64,000 bases of DNA from assembly GCF_009727055.1 (NCBI RefSeq), contig NC_052357.1, positions 5,221,065-5,285,064 of the forward strand, read 5' to 3'. This document shows positions 34,017 through 46,063 of the stretch, in pieces. This DNA comes from Benincasa hispida. Its lineage: Eukaryota; Streptophyta; Magnoliopsida; Cucurbitales; Cucurbitaceae. The notes under the pieces are model-generated. The model saw nothing but the letters and a program-made list of their open reading frames with translations. It ran no database searches and was not told where the DNA came from. Positions within the stretch are counted from its first letter, which is position 1, and every line of letters begins with the position of its first letter. The translations under genes were made by a program, and so were the position numbers.

Positions 34017-35330
34017 GTGGTCTAGTGATCAAATTTCGTATTAGATTGATATCTACTGACTATCCCCACCAAATAGTAAATGTCAGGTCTAGTACATAAC
34101 ATCGCATACATTAGGCTGTCAACAACCAATGCATAGGAGATCCGTCTGATTTTCTCAACTTCTCGAGGTGTCTTAGGACACTGTTCCTTAGATAATATAA
34201 TTTCATGCCTAAAAGGTAGTAAACCTCTCTTGAACTTCTGCATCAAATACTTGACAAATATTTTGTCAATGGACGATGCTTGAGATAGAGCTAGCATTTT
34301 GTTCTTTCAATCTCTAAAAATCTGAATTCCCAGACAAAACTGAGTCTCTCCCAAATCTTTCATTTGGAATTGGGTCGGTAGCCAGTTATTAACTTTAGTC
34401 AGTAGACCTACATCATTCTCAATGAGTAGGACGTCGTTTACATACCATACTAGAAAAACTACTGGAACTATTGATAATTCTATTGTATACACAAGATTCA
34501 TCAATATTTTGATCAAAGCCATAAGATTTGATCGCAATATCAAATTTTATGTTCCAAGATCGAGAAGCTTACTTCAATCCATAAATGGACCGATTAAGCC
34601 TGTAAACCTTTTGCTCTTGACTTTGGGTTATGAATCCCTCAAGTTGCTCCATATAAATTATCTCCTCAAGATTGCCATTCAGAAAAGTAGTATTGATGTC
34701 TATTTACCAAATCTCATAGTCATAATATAAGGCAATGAACAGAAGGATTCGAATAGACTTTAACATGACAACAGGTGAGAAAATCTCCTCATAGTCGACT
34801 CCCTCAACTTAGGTATAACCTTTTGCCACTAGTCTAGCCTTGAAGGTTTGCACTTCCCATCAGTACCCCGTTTTCTCTTGTAAATCCATTTGCAACCTAT
34901 AGGTTTAAGCCTATTAAGTTGATCTACAAGATCTCATATCGAATTAAAGTACATTGACTCCATTCCGAGATCCATAGCTTTGATCCACTCATCTTTGTCA
35001 ACATCCTCCATTGCCTTATTGTAAGATAATGGATCCTCAACATCTTCGTTAGCTACCATAGCTAGGATTTCTGTTAAACCCATATAACGGATAGACGGGT
35101 TCGCAACCTTCCCACTATGTCGAAGCTCCCTCAATAGTTGGGGTAGATTTTGTCTACTAGATGATCCAACTTCAAAAACTCTTGTTGAGGTGCTAGGTTC
35201 TTTAACAACACTTATTGAAGGTTCAATAATTTCTTTGGAAAGTTCATTCAACACTATTTTACTGCAGGACTTGTGCTCCCTTATATGATCTTCTTTTAGA
35301 AAAGTAGCGTTTGTCGAATTATAATGCTCA
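34017..35330 (-). pseudogene. Copia integrase end and reverse transcriptase remnant (minus)
   Basis: On the minus strand: the end of the integrase region (a 'TFLKEDHI'-like piece near 35,290), then 35,254-34,934 open with LPQLLRELRHSGKV and YNKAMEDVDKDEWIKAMDLG, then RT. RT is frameshifted through 34,900-34,550 and open again at 34,543-34,307. There the catalytic YVDD is changed to YVND. It continues with MKDLGETQFCLGIQIF, and 34,297-34,022 ends in SLMYAMLCTRPDI and IVSRYQSN. Multiple frameshifts. The left end is cut by the 1.9 kb insertion. At about 35,330 it joins a copia leader, so gag, protease and most of integrase are absent. Confidence 0.85.
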
Positions 35331-36554
35331 CGTATGCTTATAAAAACCGGTTAACAATGCTCAATTATTTGGCCATAATCCCTAGGATTATCTATCGGTT
35401 GAGTTTGTAACTACGTTTTACAAGATGTCGGCCTATTTTAACTTATTAAAATGGGTGATTAACTTACGTGAGCATGCAACTTATCTTTGTTATGGATTTT
35501 AATGTCTAATACAATTTTATAACAACTTATAAAAATTAGACATGCAATTACATCCACAACATGCATCAAAGGCATTCAAATTTAATATAACAGTTATATT
35601 AAATAACAGAAACCCTAAACATGCATTTTATACATGATAACAAATTATAACATATACATCATGCATGTAACATGCTACCTATGGTGGGTTTTTAAATCTA
35701 AATGGCATACAATATGCCCAAATAGATTTAAATACAACATACATCACATGCATAATAAAATCGGTCCAGAACCTACTTCAAAAAGGTGTAGAATAGCTCG
35801 AACCGACCCAAACTGGATTCAAACCACTTGAACCAAAAATTTAAGGCATCAAAATGGTTGAAATCGGACCGAAGATGGCTGAATCAGATCAGAATGGGGC
35901 TAAACCGGATCAGTATTGAAGAAAATTGTTTGAACCGGCCCTCCTCGATTGTTCTCGCTCTGTCAAACCGTTTCAGGCTTGCTATTCGACCAAAAACTTG
36001 CTCCTCACTTGAAATCTTATTGGAAAGCTTGAAATCTCCTCCTTAATGGTTGGTTGAAGAAAACTCAATGGAAATCTCGCTGGAACTCGAAATCTTGCTC
36101 GAAGCTTGAAATCTCGCTGGCTCGTTTGAAATTTTACTCGACACTCGATCAAAATCTTGCTCGAAGCTTGAACAAAATCTCGCTCAAATTGGAAATATCG
36201 CTCGAAGCTTGAACCAAAACTTGCTCATATTGGAAATCTCGCTCAAAGCTTGAACAAAGAGATTTGAGCAGATGCTGAAGAATTGGTTCCTGCTGCTCGA
36301 CCTTCTTCATTTTTTTCTTCAATTACAACTTAATTTCAACTCTAATGACTCCAAATAAATTACAGACTCTTGAGCACACATATAAGCTCATCAAACAAGA
36401 ACCAATTACAAATTTAACTTGGAAATCAAAGAGATATCTAATGCCAAAGCTGAAAAACATCCATATGAGTCCATAAACATGCAATATCAGAAATTCACCC
36501 ACCAAAACTCAAATTAACGTTAATTGAGTGCTTAGATCACGCTCTGATACCAAT
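35331..36554 (-). other. Copia 5' leader fragment (minus)
   Basis: Begins on the minus strand with the primer site TTGGTATCAGAGCG (about 36,541-36,554). It matches the leader at 46,064-47,170 in opposite orientation ('catgctcacgtaagttaat', 'gagcattgttaac'). It contains degenerate repeats at 36,005-36,260 and ends abruptly at ~35,330 against integrase sequence. Confidence 0.75.
36005..36260. repeat. Degenerate tandem repeat in copia leader
   Basis: About seven imperfect copies of a unit such as 'aaatctcgctcgaagcttga'. Confidence 0.8.
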
Positions 36555-37302
36555 TGATGGAATACACAAGCAAGCACCGGAAGCAAACAGAATCAATAAG
36601 CACTCTAATTACATTTAATTTGAGTTCCAAAGCATGCTATTTCATAAATTCAAAAGAGGGTTTCAAGAAGAACATACCTCTGATAATTTCTCCCAAGCTG
36701 CTCTTCGCTCTCAATCAGCTCCAAATCGACAGTGAACCACCAAGAGATCTTCTCTACTATTCTCAGCCTTGACTTTGAGTGGTGGAACTCGAATTTGAGT
36801 GAATGTGGTGAAGGATTAAGATCGAGTTACTTAGGTCATCTAAGCGAAATAGTCAGTCTTAAACAGTAAAGAATATTATAAAGTAAGAGTAACTTATTTC
36901 TTGGTCCGATCTTATGCAAACTCATTACATAGGACACACTCAATCCTCTGGTCAATACATGAATGAATCTGGATGACTTCGTTTGTAATATCTTTACAAC
37001 AATTTGTAACAGTTACAGAGTAGGCCCCATCCAATAATGTTAGCAGAATAAGGTATCCAACCTTAATCATATACTATATACCATTTTGGCTATTTACTCA
37101 AACTTGATCCATCTCTAGTCTCTACATAAAGTTCAAGTATTCATATAATAGTCACGGATCTTAGTTTACTAGATTTAAACTTTATGAATGCAATTAATAG
37201 ATTCGATACCTTTATTGAAGAAATGTTGAATGACATCTTTTTTTGATACTAGAATATGTTTAATTTTTAAAAATTGCGAGTTTTAAGACATAAAACCCAA
37301 CA
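36555..37302 (-). mobile_element. Copia 5' LTR (minus), 748 bp
   Basis: On the minus strand it starts TGTTGGGTTTTATGTC at 37,302 and ends TTCCATCA at 36,555, directly followed by the tRNA-Met primer site. It is shorter than its relatives (1.5-2.0 kb), so probably internally deleted. It interrupts the integrase frame of the copia fragment to its right. Confidence 0.85.
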
Positions 37303-39210
37303 TTCAAAACCCTAAAACGAATCGGGTAAAGAAACGTAACTCGGCATAGACTGAATCAGGTCCAACAGGGTTCGATTTCTTCTTTCTGATACACCATTCT
37401 ACTAAGATGTACAAGGTGCTGAGAGTTTGGATACTATTCCATACTCTATCAAATAGTTTTGGAATGTAAGATCCAAAAGCTCTCAATCTCGATCAAATCG
37501 AAATGTTTTAATTGTTCTTTTTAATGCATTTTCAACTTCAGTCTTAAATTCTTTAAACTTTTTCAAAGGATTCAAACTTATGTTGCATTAAATAAACACA
37601 CTCGCACCTTGAATAATCATCAGTAAAGGTGATGAAATATTCAAATCCTCCTCTTTCTTTTACATTCATCGGACTACAAAGATCTAAATGTACTAGCTCT
37701 AAGAGTTCTTTGGCCCTATGACATTTTCTAGTAAAAAATATTTTAGTCATTTTGCCTTCAAGGCACGACTCACACGCAGGTAAAGAATTTTCTTCGAGCT
37801 CGCTTACAAGTTCATTCTTTACCAATCTCTCAATCCTATGGAGATTGATGTGCCCTAATCTTAGGTGTCAAAGTTGAGTATTTTCTTTAGGTGATTGTTT
37901 TCTAACTTTGAATTACTGCAGTTTTAAACATTTTAGTGTTAAATATGGCTTTAGTTGCTAACAGTCTAAGCACATAAAGATTGTTTTTTAACTTAGCAAA
38001 ACAAATATTAATACCATTCTTTGAAATAAATACGTTATTTACAAAGAATTGAATACAATGGTATTGTCCTAACAAACACTTTACATAAATTAAGTTCCTC
38101 TTCAAACCAAGAACAACATAATACATTTTCAAGTAAAATATATTTATTCTGTAAAGTCAGCTGGAGACCTCCAACTGCCACAATTGAGACGACGTGCCCA
38201 ATTCTAACACGTATCGTCATCTCCCCAGCTTCTAGTTGCCGCTAGTAATTAATTCCCTAAAATGAAGAACAAATATGGTTAGTTGCACCTGAATCAATTA
38301 TCCAGGCAAAACCATCATTCTCGACTAAACAGGTCTACAATACAAGTAAATCATGTTTACCTTGCTTGGCCTTCTTTTTTTTCTGCCAAGTATTTGGTAC
38401 AGTTTCTCTTCCAATGTCCCTCCTTGTTGCAATGAAAACAAATTCCCTTTGCAACTTTGGCCTTCTTACCCTTTTGAGTAGCAGCTGGTGGGTTAGCTTT
38501 CCCCTTTCCCCTTTTCTTCTTCTTCCACTTTTTTGTGTAGGAAGAAGAAGACACAAACTTTGTCTCAGAGGTTCAACCTCTGAGAAACTTTTTAGAGGAT
38601 GAAACAACATTTTCCTCACCCTTATATTCATTGGTTTTCATCAAGGACTGGAAAGTCTATAGTTCGTTGAGCAAGATGGTCAGGTTGTAGTCAATCCTGT
38701 TCATAACAGTATTGCTACGGAACTGTAGGAAACTTTCAGATAAATTTTTCAAAATGAAGCTAACTTGACTAGCTTCATGGATGATAGAGGCATTCATCTC
38801 TGCCACGTTGAAGTGGACCATCATATCGATAACATGTTTTCTAACATATGCCTTTTCTAGCATGCGAGCATTGAAGATGAATTTGAGAGTGTCATGCCTG
38901 AGTTGTGTGGATGGTTGTTCGAACATTCCCCTTGGGGATTCCATGATCTCATGGGCTCATGCTTCTTGGCTAAGACCTTAAAAAGGCCTGCCAAGACGTA
39001 TGCTTGGGCCTTCCCTTTTTCCCGTGTCCATCACTCATATGCTTCTCGAACATTTCGAGTAACATTTGGAGCTGGAATGGGAGGACAATCCTCCATTAGA
39101 ACAAACCGGAGGTCATCGATGATCAAGATCGTGTTTTTTCAAGTCGTGTAATTATCACCCGTTAGTTTGTTGGCGAAGAGTAAATTAAGAGTTGCGGAAG
39201 TATCATCTAA
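37303..39210 (-). pseudogene. Copia gag-protease-integrase remnant (minus)
   Basis: From right to left on the minus strand: gag N-terminal part with FVLMEDCPPIPAPN near 39,080, then gag (38,944-38,657; MMVHFNVAEMNASIIHEASQ), a basic stretch, and zinc knuckle CFHCNKEGHWKRNC at about 38,440. Next are protease WIIDSGATNHICSSF near 38,290 with the active-site DSG intact, the GAG-pre-integrase region, and integrase 37,825-37,553 (LVHLDLCSPM, TFTDDYSR). It then runs frameshifted through RTIKTFRFDRD and QNGVSERRNRTLLDL to LPDSF at ~37,310, where an LTR begins. Stops follow ICSSF and other points. May be the 5' half of the same copy as 31,405-35,330, separated by the LTR/leader fragment. Confidence 0.87.
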
Positions 39211-40602
39211 ATTAAACCATTAGGAAAAATGAATCATTTTGGCAAAATAATCTTATGTACCCTAAGTTTCATCTATTTTGCAATGATGCTTTAGTGAGAT
39301 AGTACAAAAGTTACTGTAGGTGATCAAGTGCCCCTTCATTAAAATGTCTCAACCAATAGACAGAACAACTCCTTGTTAGTGTAACTATCAGTCACCATTC
39401 TTTGGTCCAAAAATAATTAAACTTTCTTAACATTTTTTGTAAGTATAACCCCTCATTTTAGATTATAGAGTTCCTCCCCAATGAGCCAACCGTAGGGAAA
39501 AACTGATTGGGGGCAAAAACTAAAGTAATCCTTATTCATTTTTGGAGTTTAACTAAAGAGTCATGAAAAAATTTCATCCATAAGGGGATACTCAAGGTGC
39601 CACGTGGCCGTGCATTAGACTTTACTTCAAACTAATGAGAGAGACTGAGGAATGTGTTGTCATACGTCCCGCTCCCACTTACTATAAACACTCTCTTTCT
39701 TCACCTTGATATTGATCTATACAAACACCATCTGTAGGGGGACACTCAAGGTGCCTCGAGGTCGAGTATAGATCTCACGGTGTGAACTTTAAGGGAGAAA
39801 TGTGAAGAGGATAAAATGAAGTATCATATACCTTATTTTCCTCCCACTAAGCGTTTTACCTAGGGTTAATTAACTTAGAAAAATTCGGCTACTGATTTTA
39901 ACTAAATGGTTATTTAATTTGCCCATAAATAGTATTTGCTTTAGATAGTTAAACAATTTTTTTTTATTTAGGTTCATTAAACACTTTAACAAACGTTAAC
40001 CAATAATTGCATGCTTGTAACAAATCTATCTAATTCATCTTTCTAGGTTAGTTTTCAGGTAGGGGTATTATGTTTCCATCAACTTAAATACCCAATGTAA
40101 ATAGAACTAGCCTTAGACAAAAGGTCCCTTATAGATACATTTGTTACAATGTTAATCTTTTAATTAAAAAATAATTTAATCCTATTAAATCGATTAAAAG
40201 ATTAAACTAAATTTCTAATCTCATTAGAAATGTGATCTTAGGTTTATACAATTCAAATTTTAAAACTATTTTAAAAAATGAATTTAACCTAAGATTTGCA
40301 TGCAATTCTGATTTATCAATTTTAATTTCTAATTTCATTTTGTTATAACAATTATAAGCAAATAAAATAAATCAAAACCATAAATTGCATCCACTGACAC
40401 ACTTAGTAAATTATGACGATTTTAAATTACCTAAGATAATGTCATGCTTCATGCAATCTCATTTCATCATGCTTCATGCAATCTCATTTCATTACTAACA
40501 TATATAACACTTTATATAATAAGGTAATGAAATAATTAATAACATTCATCCATACATACATTCAGCTATATATTATAACACTTATAATATAAATGATGCA
40601 TG
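39211..40602 (-). other. Copia leader (minus)
   Basis: Noncoding leader of the preceding element. Carries two copies of a conserved motif ('ggcaccttgagtgtccccct' read on the minus strand) at 39,580-39,610 and 39,735-39,765. It has several TTATAAnnnTTATAA-type palindromes near 40,340 and 40,570, and a 25 base duplication at 40,443-40,495. Its own LTR is not seen; the plus-strand LTR at 40,603 cuts in. Confidence 0.7.
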
Positions 40603-41264
40603 TGTTGGGTTGTATATCCTAAAACTCGCAATCTGTAAAGTTAAACATTTTCTATTATTAGTAAAGATGTTATTTGACATTTTATTCAATAAAGTTGTTG
40701 TTGAATATGTAAATTGCACTTCTAAAGATTAAATCCAATAACTAAGATCCATGACTGTTATATGAATACTTGAACTTTATGTGGAGACATAAAGATGGAT
40801 CAAGTTCGAGTAAATAGCCAAAACGATCTATAATATACAAATAAGGTTGTGTACCTTGTTCTGGTAACACTATTGAATGTGACCCGCTTTGTAAATAGTA
40901 CAAACGATGTGATCCTGAATTGTTCATATAATGACATGCGCTGTTTAATGTTTAAGATTGACTATTTCGAATAAGATGATCTAAGCAACTCGACCTTAAT
41001 CTTTAGCTAACTATGAACTCTTGTTTACTCGGGATTATCCTTAGATTTGCATAGATGAGGGTTGGCTTAATAGCACCGACTCAATAAGTCTCCCATTTCA
41101 GCGGTAAGACCGGGTAGATAGTTGGGGACATAAGGTGCAAGATAGAATTTACACATACCCGATTTAGGGTTAGTAGAAAGGTTGTTCTCTTAAGTACTGA
41201 ATCCAAGTCTTGAACAAGGGGCCCCACTCTCTCATTGGCCAAAAACAAGATTTCATTTCATGGG

Positions 41265-41410
41265 TGTTATAATTCTATAATTAGGGTTTTCCATTCTTGT
41301 AAATATTTTGTGATATTTTCCTTTTCTATGCTTTGTACACTTGTATATATTCATATCTTTGGTGAATGAATAAAATATTCTGATTCTTTCTCAAACCTAA
41401 GAGTTTTACA
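41265..41410 (+). repeat. 5' LTR of short-LTR copia
   Basis: TG...CA termini, directly followed by the tRNA-Met primer site. Confidence 0.92.
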
Positions 41411-41422
41411 TGGTATCAGAGC
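41411..41422 (+). promoter_or_regulatory. Primer binding site (initiator tRNA-Met)
   Basis: TGGTATCAGAGC immediately after the LTR; complementary to the 3' end of plant initiator tRNA-Met as in most copia elements. Confidence 0.92.
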
Positions 41423-41924
41423 TCTCTAAATAAACTTAGGGTTTTTGTGAACCTTAGAGTTTGAGAATTTAGAACCCCTATGTGATACGTTTAGGGTTTT
41501 GTGGAGAGGTGAGTTTACACTTTTGCTCACAGTTGTCGCCGTTGCAGTCATCAGCCGTCGCCATCGTCTGCCGCTGAAATAAAAAGGATGTTTTTTCGAC
41601 ACTGCCCATTCCAACGAGAAGCCCAGCCGCCGATCTACTAAACCTCAAAGTCCGGTTGCCATCTGACCAACACGTGAGGCTCACGCGCCGATTATTCCAG
41701 TTCGCTGTCCGTCCACGCGTCGGAGCGTGTAGGCAGGTGCGCCGCCATTTTTCGTCCGTCTTCAGTGGGTTTCCTCATTGTTGTTGGCTCTTCTTGGTGA
41801 TGTGTTTATTTGGGATATATAGATATACTCACTGCTTTTGTAGACATCTCTTCGGTAAATTAGGGTTTGATTCTTTGCTGTTCGGTGTCTACTTTTTTAG
41901 GTAATAGCTGATAAGAAATCAGTA

Positions 41925-44900
41925 ATGTCTGAGATTGTTCCTATGGTGTCAAAAGTAACTAAACACAAATTGAATGGATCCAACTACTGTTCATGGAGAT
42001 CAAATCCATGAGGTGTTGTTTGCTACTATTGTCATAAGCCTGACCATAAGAAACGTGAATGCAGAAGATTGCTGAATAAGGGTCAGAGGATGCCATCACC
42101 CTCTACACATGTCGCCTCTACTCCTGATAATCTTGACAAGTCAATTACGGTTTCTACAGGGGAGTTTGCTAAATTTCAGTAGTATCAAGAGTCATTGAGG
42201 GCATCATCTTCTACTCCCATTACGATCATCGCAGACAGGTAACATTTCTAAATGCCTTCTTTCCTCCACGTCAAAATGGGTCATTGACTCTGGCGCTACA
42301 GACCATATGTCAGGTAACCCTAGTTTATTCTCTACCCTTTGTACATCTACCTCTTCACCTAATGTCACTATAGCTGATGGAACCTCCACTTCTGTTTTAG
42401 GATTAGGAACCATCCATCTCACTGAATCAATTTCTCTGTCATCAGTTTTAAATTTACCAAATTTCTTGTTTAATTTGATTTTGGTCATTAAACTCACTCG
42501 TGATCTTCATTGTTGTGTCTCCTTTTTTCCTGGTTATTGCTTATTTCAGGATCTTACGACGAAACAGACTATTGGTAAAGGGCGGGAAGTTGGAGGTCTT
42601 TACATCTTTGAACCACAAACACCTACGGTTATCACATGCTCTAGCGTGTCGTCTCCCTTTGAAGAGCATTGTCGTTTGGGTTATCCATCTATCTCTGTGT
42701 TGAAGATTCTTCGTCCACAACTTCAACATTTGTCTTCTTTCGATTGTGAGTCATGTCAGTTTGCTAAATTTCATCTAGAAATGGGGTTGCAAAACGAAAG
42801 AATCGTCATCTTCTTGAGACAGCCAAAGCTTTAATGTTTCAGATGCATGTTCCAAAATCCTTTTGGGCTGATGTTGTTTCCACAGCTTGCTTCTAAATAA
42901 ATTGCATGCCCTCTTCCATTCTTAAGGGTGAGATACCTTTTCGTATTTTATGCCCCAAGCAACATTTATTTCCCATTCAACCTAGAATATTTAGTTGTAC
43001 TTGCTTTGTTCGGGATATTCGGCCTCAGCATACCAAGCTGGATCCAAAGTCCTTAAAATGTATTTTCTTTGGTTATTCCTGTGTCCAAAAGGGGTATCGG
43101 TGTTATTGTCCTAGTCTAAATAAATATTTAGTCTCTCCTGATATCACGTTTTTTGAACATACCCCATTTTTTTCATCACCATCTTTCTCTTCGAATAAGA
43201 GTCAGGGGGAGCATAAGGAATTAGAGGATGATTTCCTTGTCTACACAATTATTTCTCCTTCTGATCCTCTTCCTGATTCATCTTTACCTGTGGCTACCTC
43301 TACTCTTCTTCCCATCGTTAAGGTCTATACTCGACGACAACCTCCTCCAATTCCATGCCCTGTACCAGAGTCTTCTTCGTCATTGGATCCAGAAACGGGT
43401 GATGATCTTCCTATTGCTCTTCGTAAAGGTAAACGTACTTGTGCTCATCCTATTTCCTCTTTTGTTTCATATAACCATTTGTCACCTTCCACATGTTCAT
43501 TCATTGCATCCTTAGAGTCTGTATCCATCCCGAAAACTGTCCATGAGGCTTTGTCTCATCCTGGTTGGTGTGCCGCAATGGTAGAGGAGATGACTGCCTT
43601 AGAAGATAATTGTACTTGGGATTTAGTTTCTCTCCCTGCAGGAAAGAAAGCTATCGGTTGCAAATGGGTGTTTGTAGTTAAAGTCAATTCTGATGGTTCT
43701 TTTGCTCGGTTAAAAGCGCGCCTCGTAACGAAAGGCTACGCACAAACTTATGGCGTTGACTATGCTGATATTTTTTCTCCTGTAGCCAAAATGGCATCTG
43801 TAAGGTTGTTTATTTCATTAGCTTCAATCAATCATTGGCCTTTACATCAGCTTGATATTAAAAATTCATTTCTTCATGGTGATCTTCAAGAAGAGGTGTA
43901 TATGGAGCAACCACTAGGGTTTATTGCTCAGGGGGAGAATGGAACGGTGTGTCGCCTTCGTAAATCCTTGTATGGATTAAGGTAAAGCCCACGAGCTTAG
44001 TTTGGTAAATTTAGTTAGGTGATTGAAAGCTTTGGAATGCGTAAGAGCAGGTCAGATCATTCCGTCTTTTTTTAAGAGATCTGAGGGTGGTGTCATCTTG
44101 TTAGTCGTATATGTGGATGATATTGTGATTACTGATGATGATGCTTTAGGTATCCAGTCTCTAAAGACCTTTCTTCACAGTCAATTCCATACAAAAGATT
44201 TGGGCATGTTGAAATACTTCTTAGGAATTGAGGTAATAAGAAGCAAGAAAGGAATTCTATTGTCACACAGAAAATATGTACTTGACTTGTTGACTGAAAC
44301 AGGAAAGCTAGGGGCTAAGCCATGTAATACCCCAATGATGCCCAACTTACAACTCACGAAAGATGGAGAATTGCTAAAAGATCCTGAAAGATATAGGAGG
44401 TTAGTGGGAAAACTTAATTACCTTACAGTGACTTGACCCGACATAGCCTATTCAGTAAGTATTATGAGTCAGTACATGTCATGCCCTACAGTTGATCATT
44501 GGGCTGCATTGGAACAGATTCTTTGTTATTTGAAGGCTGCTCCCGGACGTGGTTTATTATATAAGGATTATGGTCATACTAATATTGAATGTTTCTCAGA
44601 CGCTGATTGGGCAGGATCTAAAGAAGATAGAAGATCAACCTCAGGGTATTGTGCTTTTGTTGGTGGTAATTTGATTTCTTGGAAGAGTAAGAAGTAAAAT
44701 GTGGTGTCACGTTCAAGTGTAGAATCAGAATATAGAGTAATGACACAATCTTTGTGTGAATTGATTTGGATATATGAACTTCTTGTTGAGTTGGGGTTTG
44801 ACATCACCACATTGACAAAGTTGTGGTGTGATAATCAAACAGCACTTCATATTGCTTCTAATCCAGTTTTTCATGAAAGGACTAAACATATTGAAGTTGA

Positions 44901-45063
44901 TTTCCATTTTGTACGCGAGAAAATTCAACAAGGGTTGGTATCTACAGGATATGTGAAGACTGGAGAACAATTAGGAGATATCTTCACGAAAGCATTGGAT
45001 GGAAGACGTATAGATTATCTATGTAACAATTTGGGCATGATTAACATATATGCTCCAACTTGA
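41925..45063 (+). pseudogene. Copia gag-pol of short-LTR element, broken
   Basis: Starts ATG at 41,925 (MSEIVPMVSK ... GSNYCSWRSN), then most of gag is deleted and the frame jumps to zinc knuckle CYYCHKPDHKKREC near 42,020. Protease WVIDSGATDHMSG lies at about 42,268. Pre-integrase finger (HCRLGYPS ... CESCQFAKFH) spans ~42,668-42,775. The integrase DDE core is missing: sequence jumps to RKNRHLLETAKALMFQMHVP. An open frame at 42,906-43,985 carries the integrase C-terminus and RT N-terminus (WCAAMVEEMTALEDNCTWDL). RT continues after a stop and frameshift at 43,983 with the catalytic YVDDIV intact (~44,110). RNase H follows with DADWAGS, SRSSVESEYR and HIEVDFHFVREK, ending at 45,063. Several stops; nonfunctional without integrase. 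Confidence 0.92.
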
Positions 45064-45070
45064 GAGGGAG

Positions 45071-45214
45071 TGTTATAATTCTACAATTAGAGTTCTCCAT
45101 TATGGTAAATATTTTGTGATATTTTCCGTTTCTAGGCTTTGTACTCTTGTATATTCATATCTTTGGTGAATGAATAAAGTATTCCGATTCTTTCAGAAAT
45201 CTAAGAGTTTTACA
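45071..45214 (+). repeat. 3' LTR of short-LTR copia
   Basis: Matches the 5' LTR except for about 13 substitutions and a 2 base deletion. Confidence 0.92.
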
Positions 45215-45320
45215 GGGGTAAAATAACATTTGACCCAGCCGTTATTAATCTCAAATCGTTGGAGCTCATGATTCAGCCGTTCTTTCTCAAACCTAAGAGT
45301 TTTACAGGGGTAAAACAACA
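45215..45320. repeat. Patchwork filler at insertion junction
   Basis: After the 3' LTR come 'ggggtaaaataac', then 'aatctcaaatcgttggagct' (a copy of ~45,432-45,457), then a second 27 base LTR end at ~45,283-45,309 that matches the 5' LTR better than the adjacent 3' LTR, then 'ggggtaaaacaac' again. Confidence 0.85.
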
Positions 45321-46063
45321 TTGGACAAAAATATATCTACAGTGAGGATAGTGCAACTATTGAGTTATAGTGGTGTGACTCGATAGTTAACGAATATTGA
45401 TTAATTTTGTCTAAAGAGTTTAGCCAATTAATCTTAAATCGTTGGAGCTCATGATCTGTAGGTCCATAAAGTCCCTCTACTAGCTCGTAAAATATGAACA
45501 CCTTGGATTAGTGAATTGAGTGATTTTGAAATGTTCAAAATCAAAATTAAGTATTTTAAGTGTTCAAATTGAATTTAGGTTTTCAATTTGAAGTGTTAAA
45601 ATTGCAAATCAAGATCTAAATTTGAAGTGTTCATATTTCCAATTAGGATTTCAATTCGAAGTGTTCAAATTGCAAAGGGTTTGGATAATTATATTCGATA
45701 TAACTAGCATTTAATTGATCAAAATTAAATGAAATTGGAGAGTTTAAAATAATTAAATATTGATTACATGAATAGGATTCATGTTTAAAATTAGGTATTT
45801 GGTTAATTTAATATTTGATATTAAATTATTATTTACTTAATTAAAGTGGTTTAATTAATTAAAATAAAATTAATTTTTCAATTTTCAATTTAGTTTTAGA
45901 AATTGAATTTTAGAATTGACTTAATTTTGAATGAAATCAAATTGAAATTGAAAATTAAATTTGATAGTGGAAATTTCCAACTTTTGGAAATTTTATGTGT
46001 TTAAACTAATTAGAGTGCTTATTATTTCTGATTGTTTCCGTTGCATGCTTGTACTTTCCATCA

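Larger units (their letters stand above)
41265..45214 (+). mobile_element. Short-LTR Ty1/copia element, near full span, internally deleted
   Basis: 5' LTR 41,265-41,410 (146 bases) and 3' LTR 45,071-45,214 (144 bases). Both start TGTTATAATTCTA and end GAGTTTTACA. I count about 13 substitutions and one 2 base indel between them, roughly 9%, so the insertion is not recent. Primer site TGGTATCAGAGC at 41,411-41,422; polypurine tract TTGAGAGGGAG just before 45,071. Short LTRs and domain order fit an Ale/Retrofit-type lineage (tentative). A clean TSD is not visible: flanks ATGGG and GGGGT share only GGG. Confidence 0.92.
40603..46063 (+). mobile_element. Copia 5' LTR (plus), split by nested short-LTR copia
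   Basis: Starts TGTTGGGTTGTATATCC at 40,603 and ends TTTCCATCA at 46,063, followed by a slightly mutated primer site TGATATCAGAGC. Net length without the 3,950 base insertion is ~1.51 kb. Leader and fragments of gag and protease follow to ~48,690. Confidence 0.87.

Noticed and set aside
41260..45219. ATGGG/GGGGT as the target duplication of the short-LTR copia
   Set aside because: Only GGG is shared and the right side is scrambled, so no TSD is claimed.
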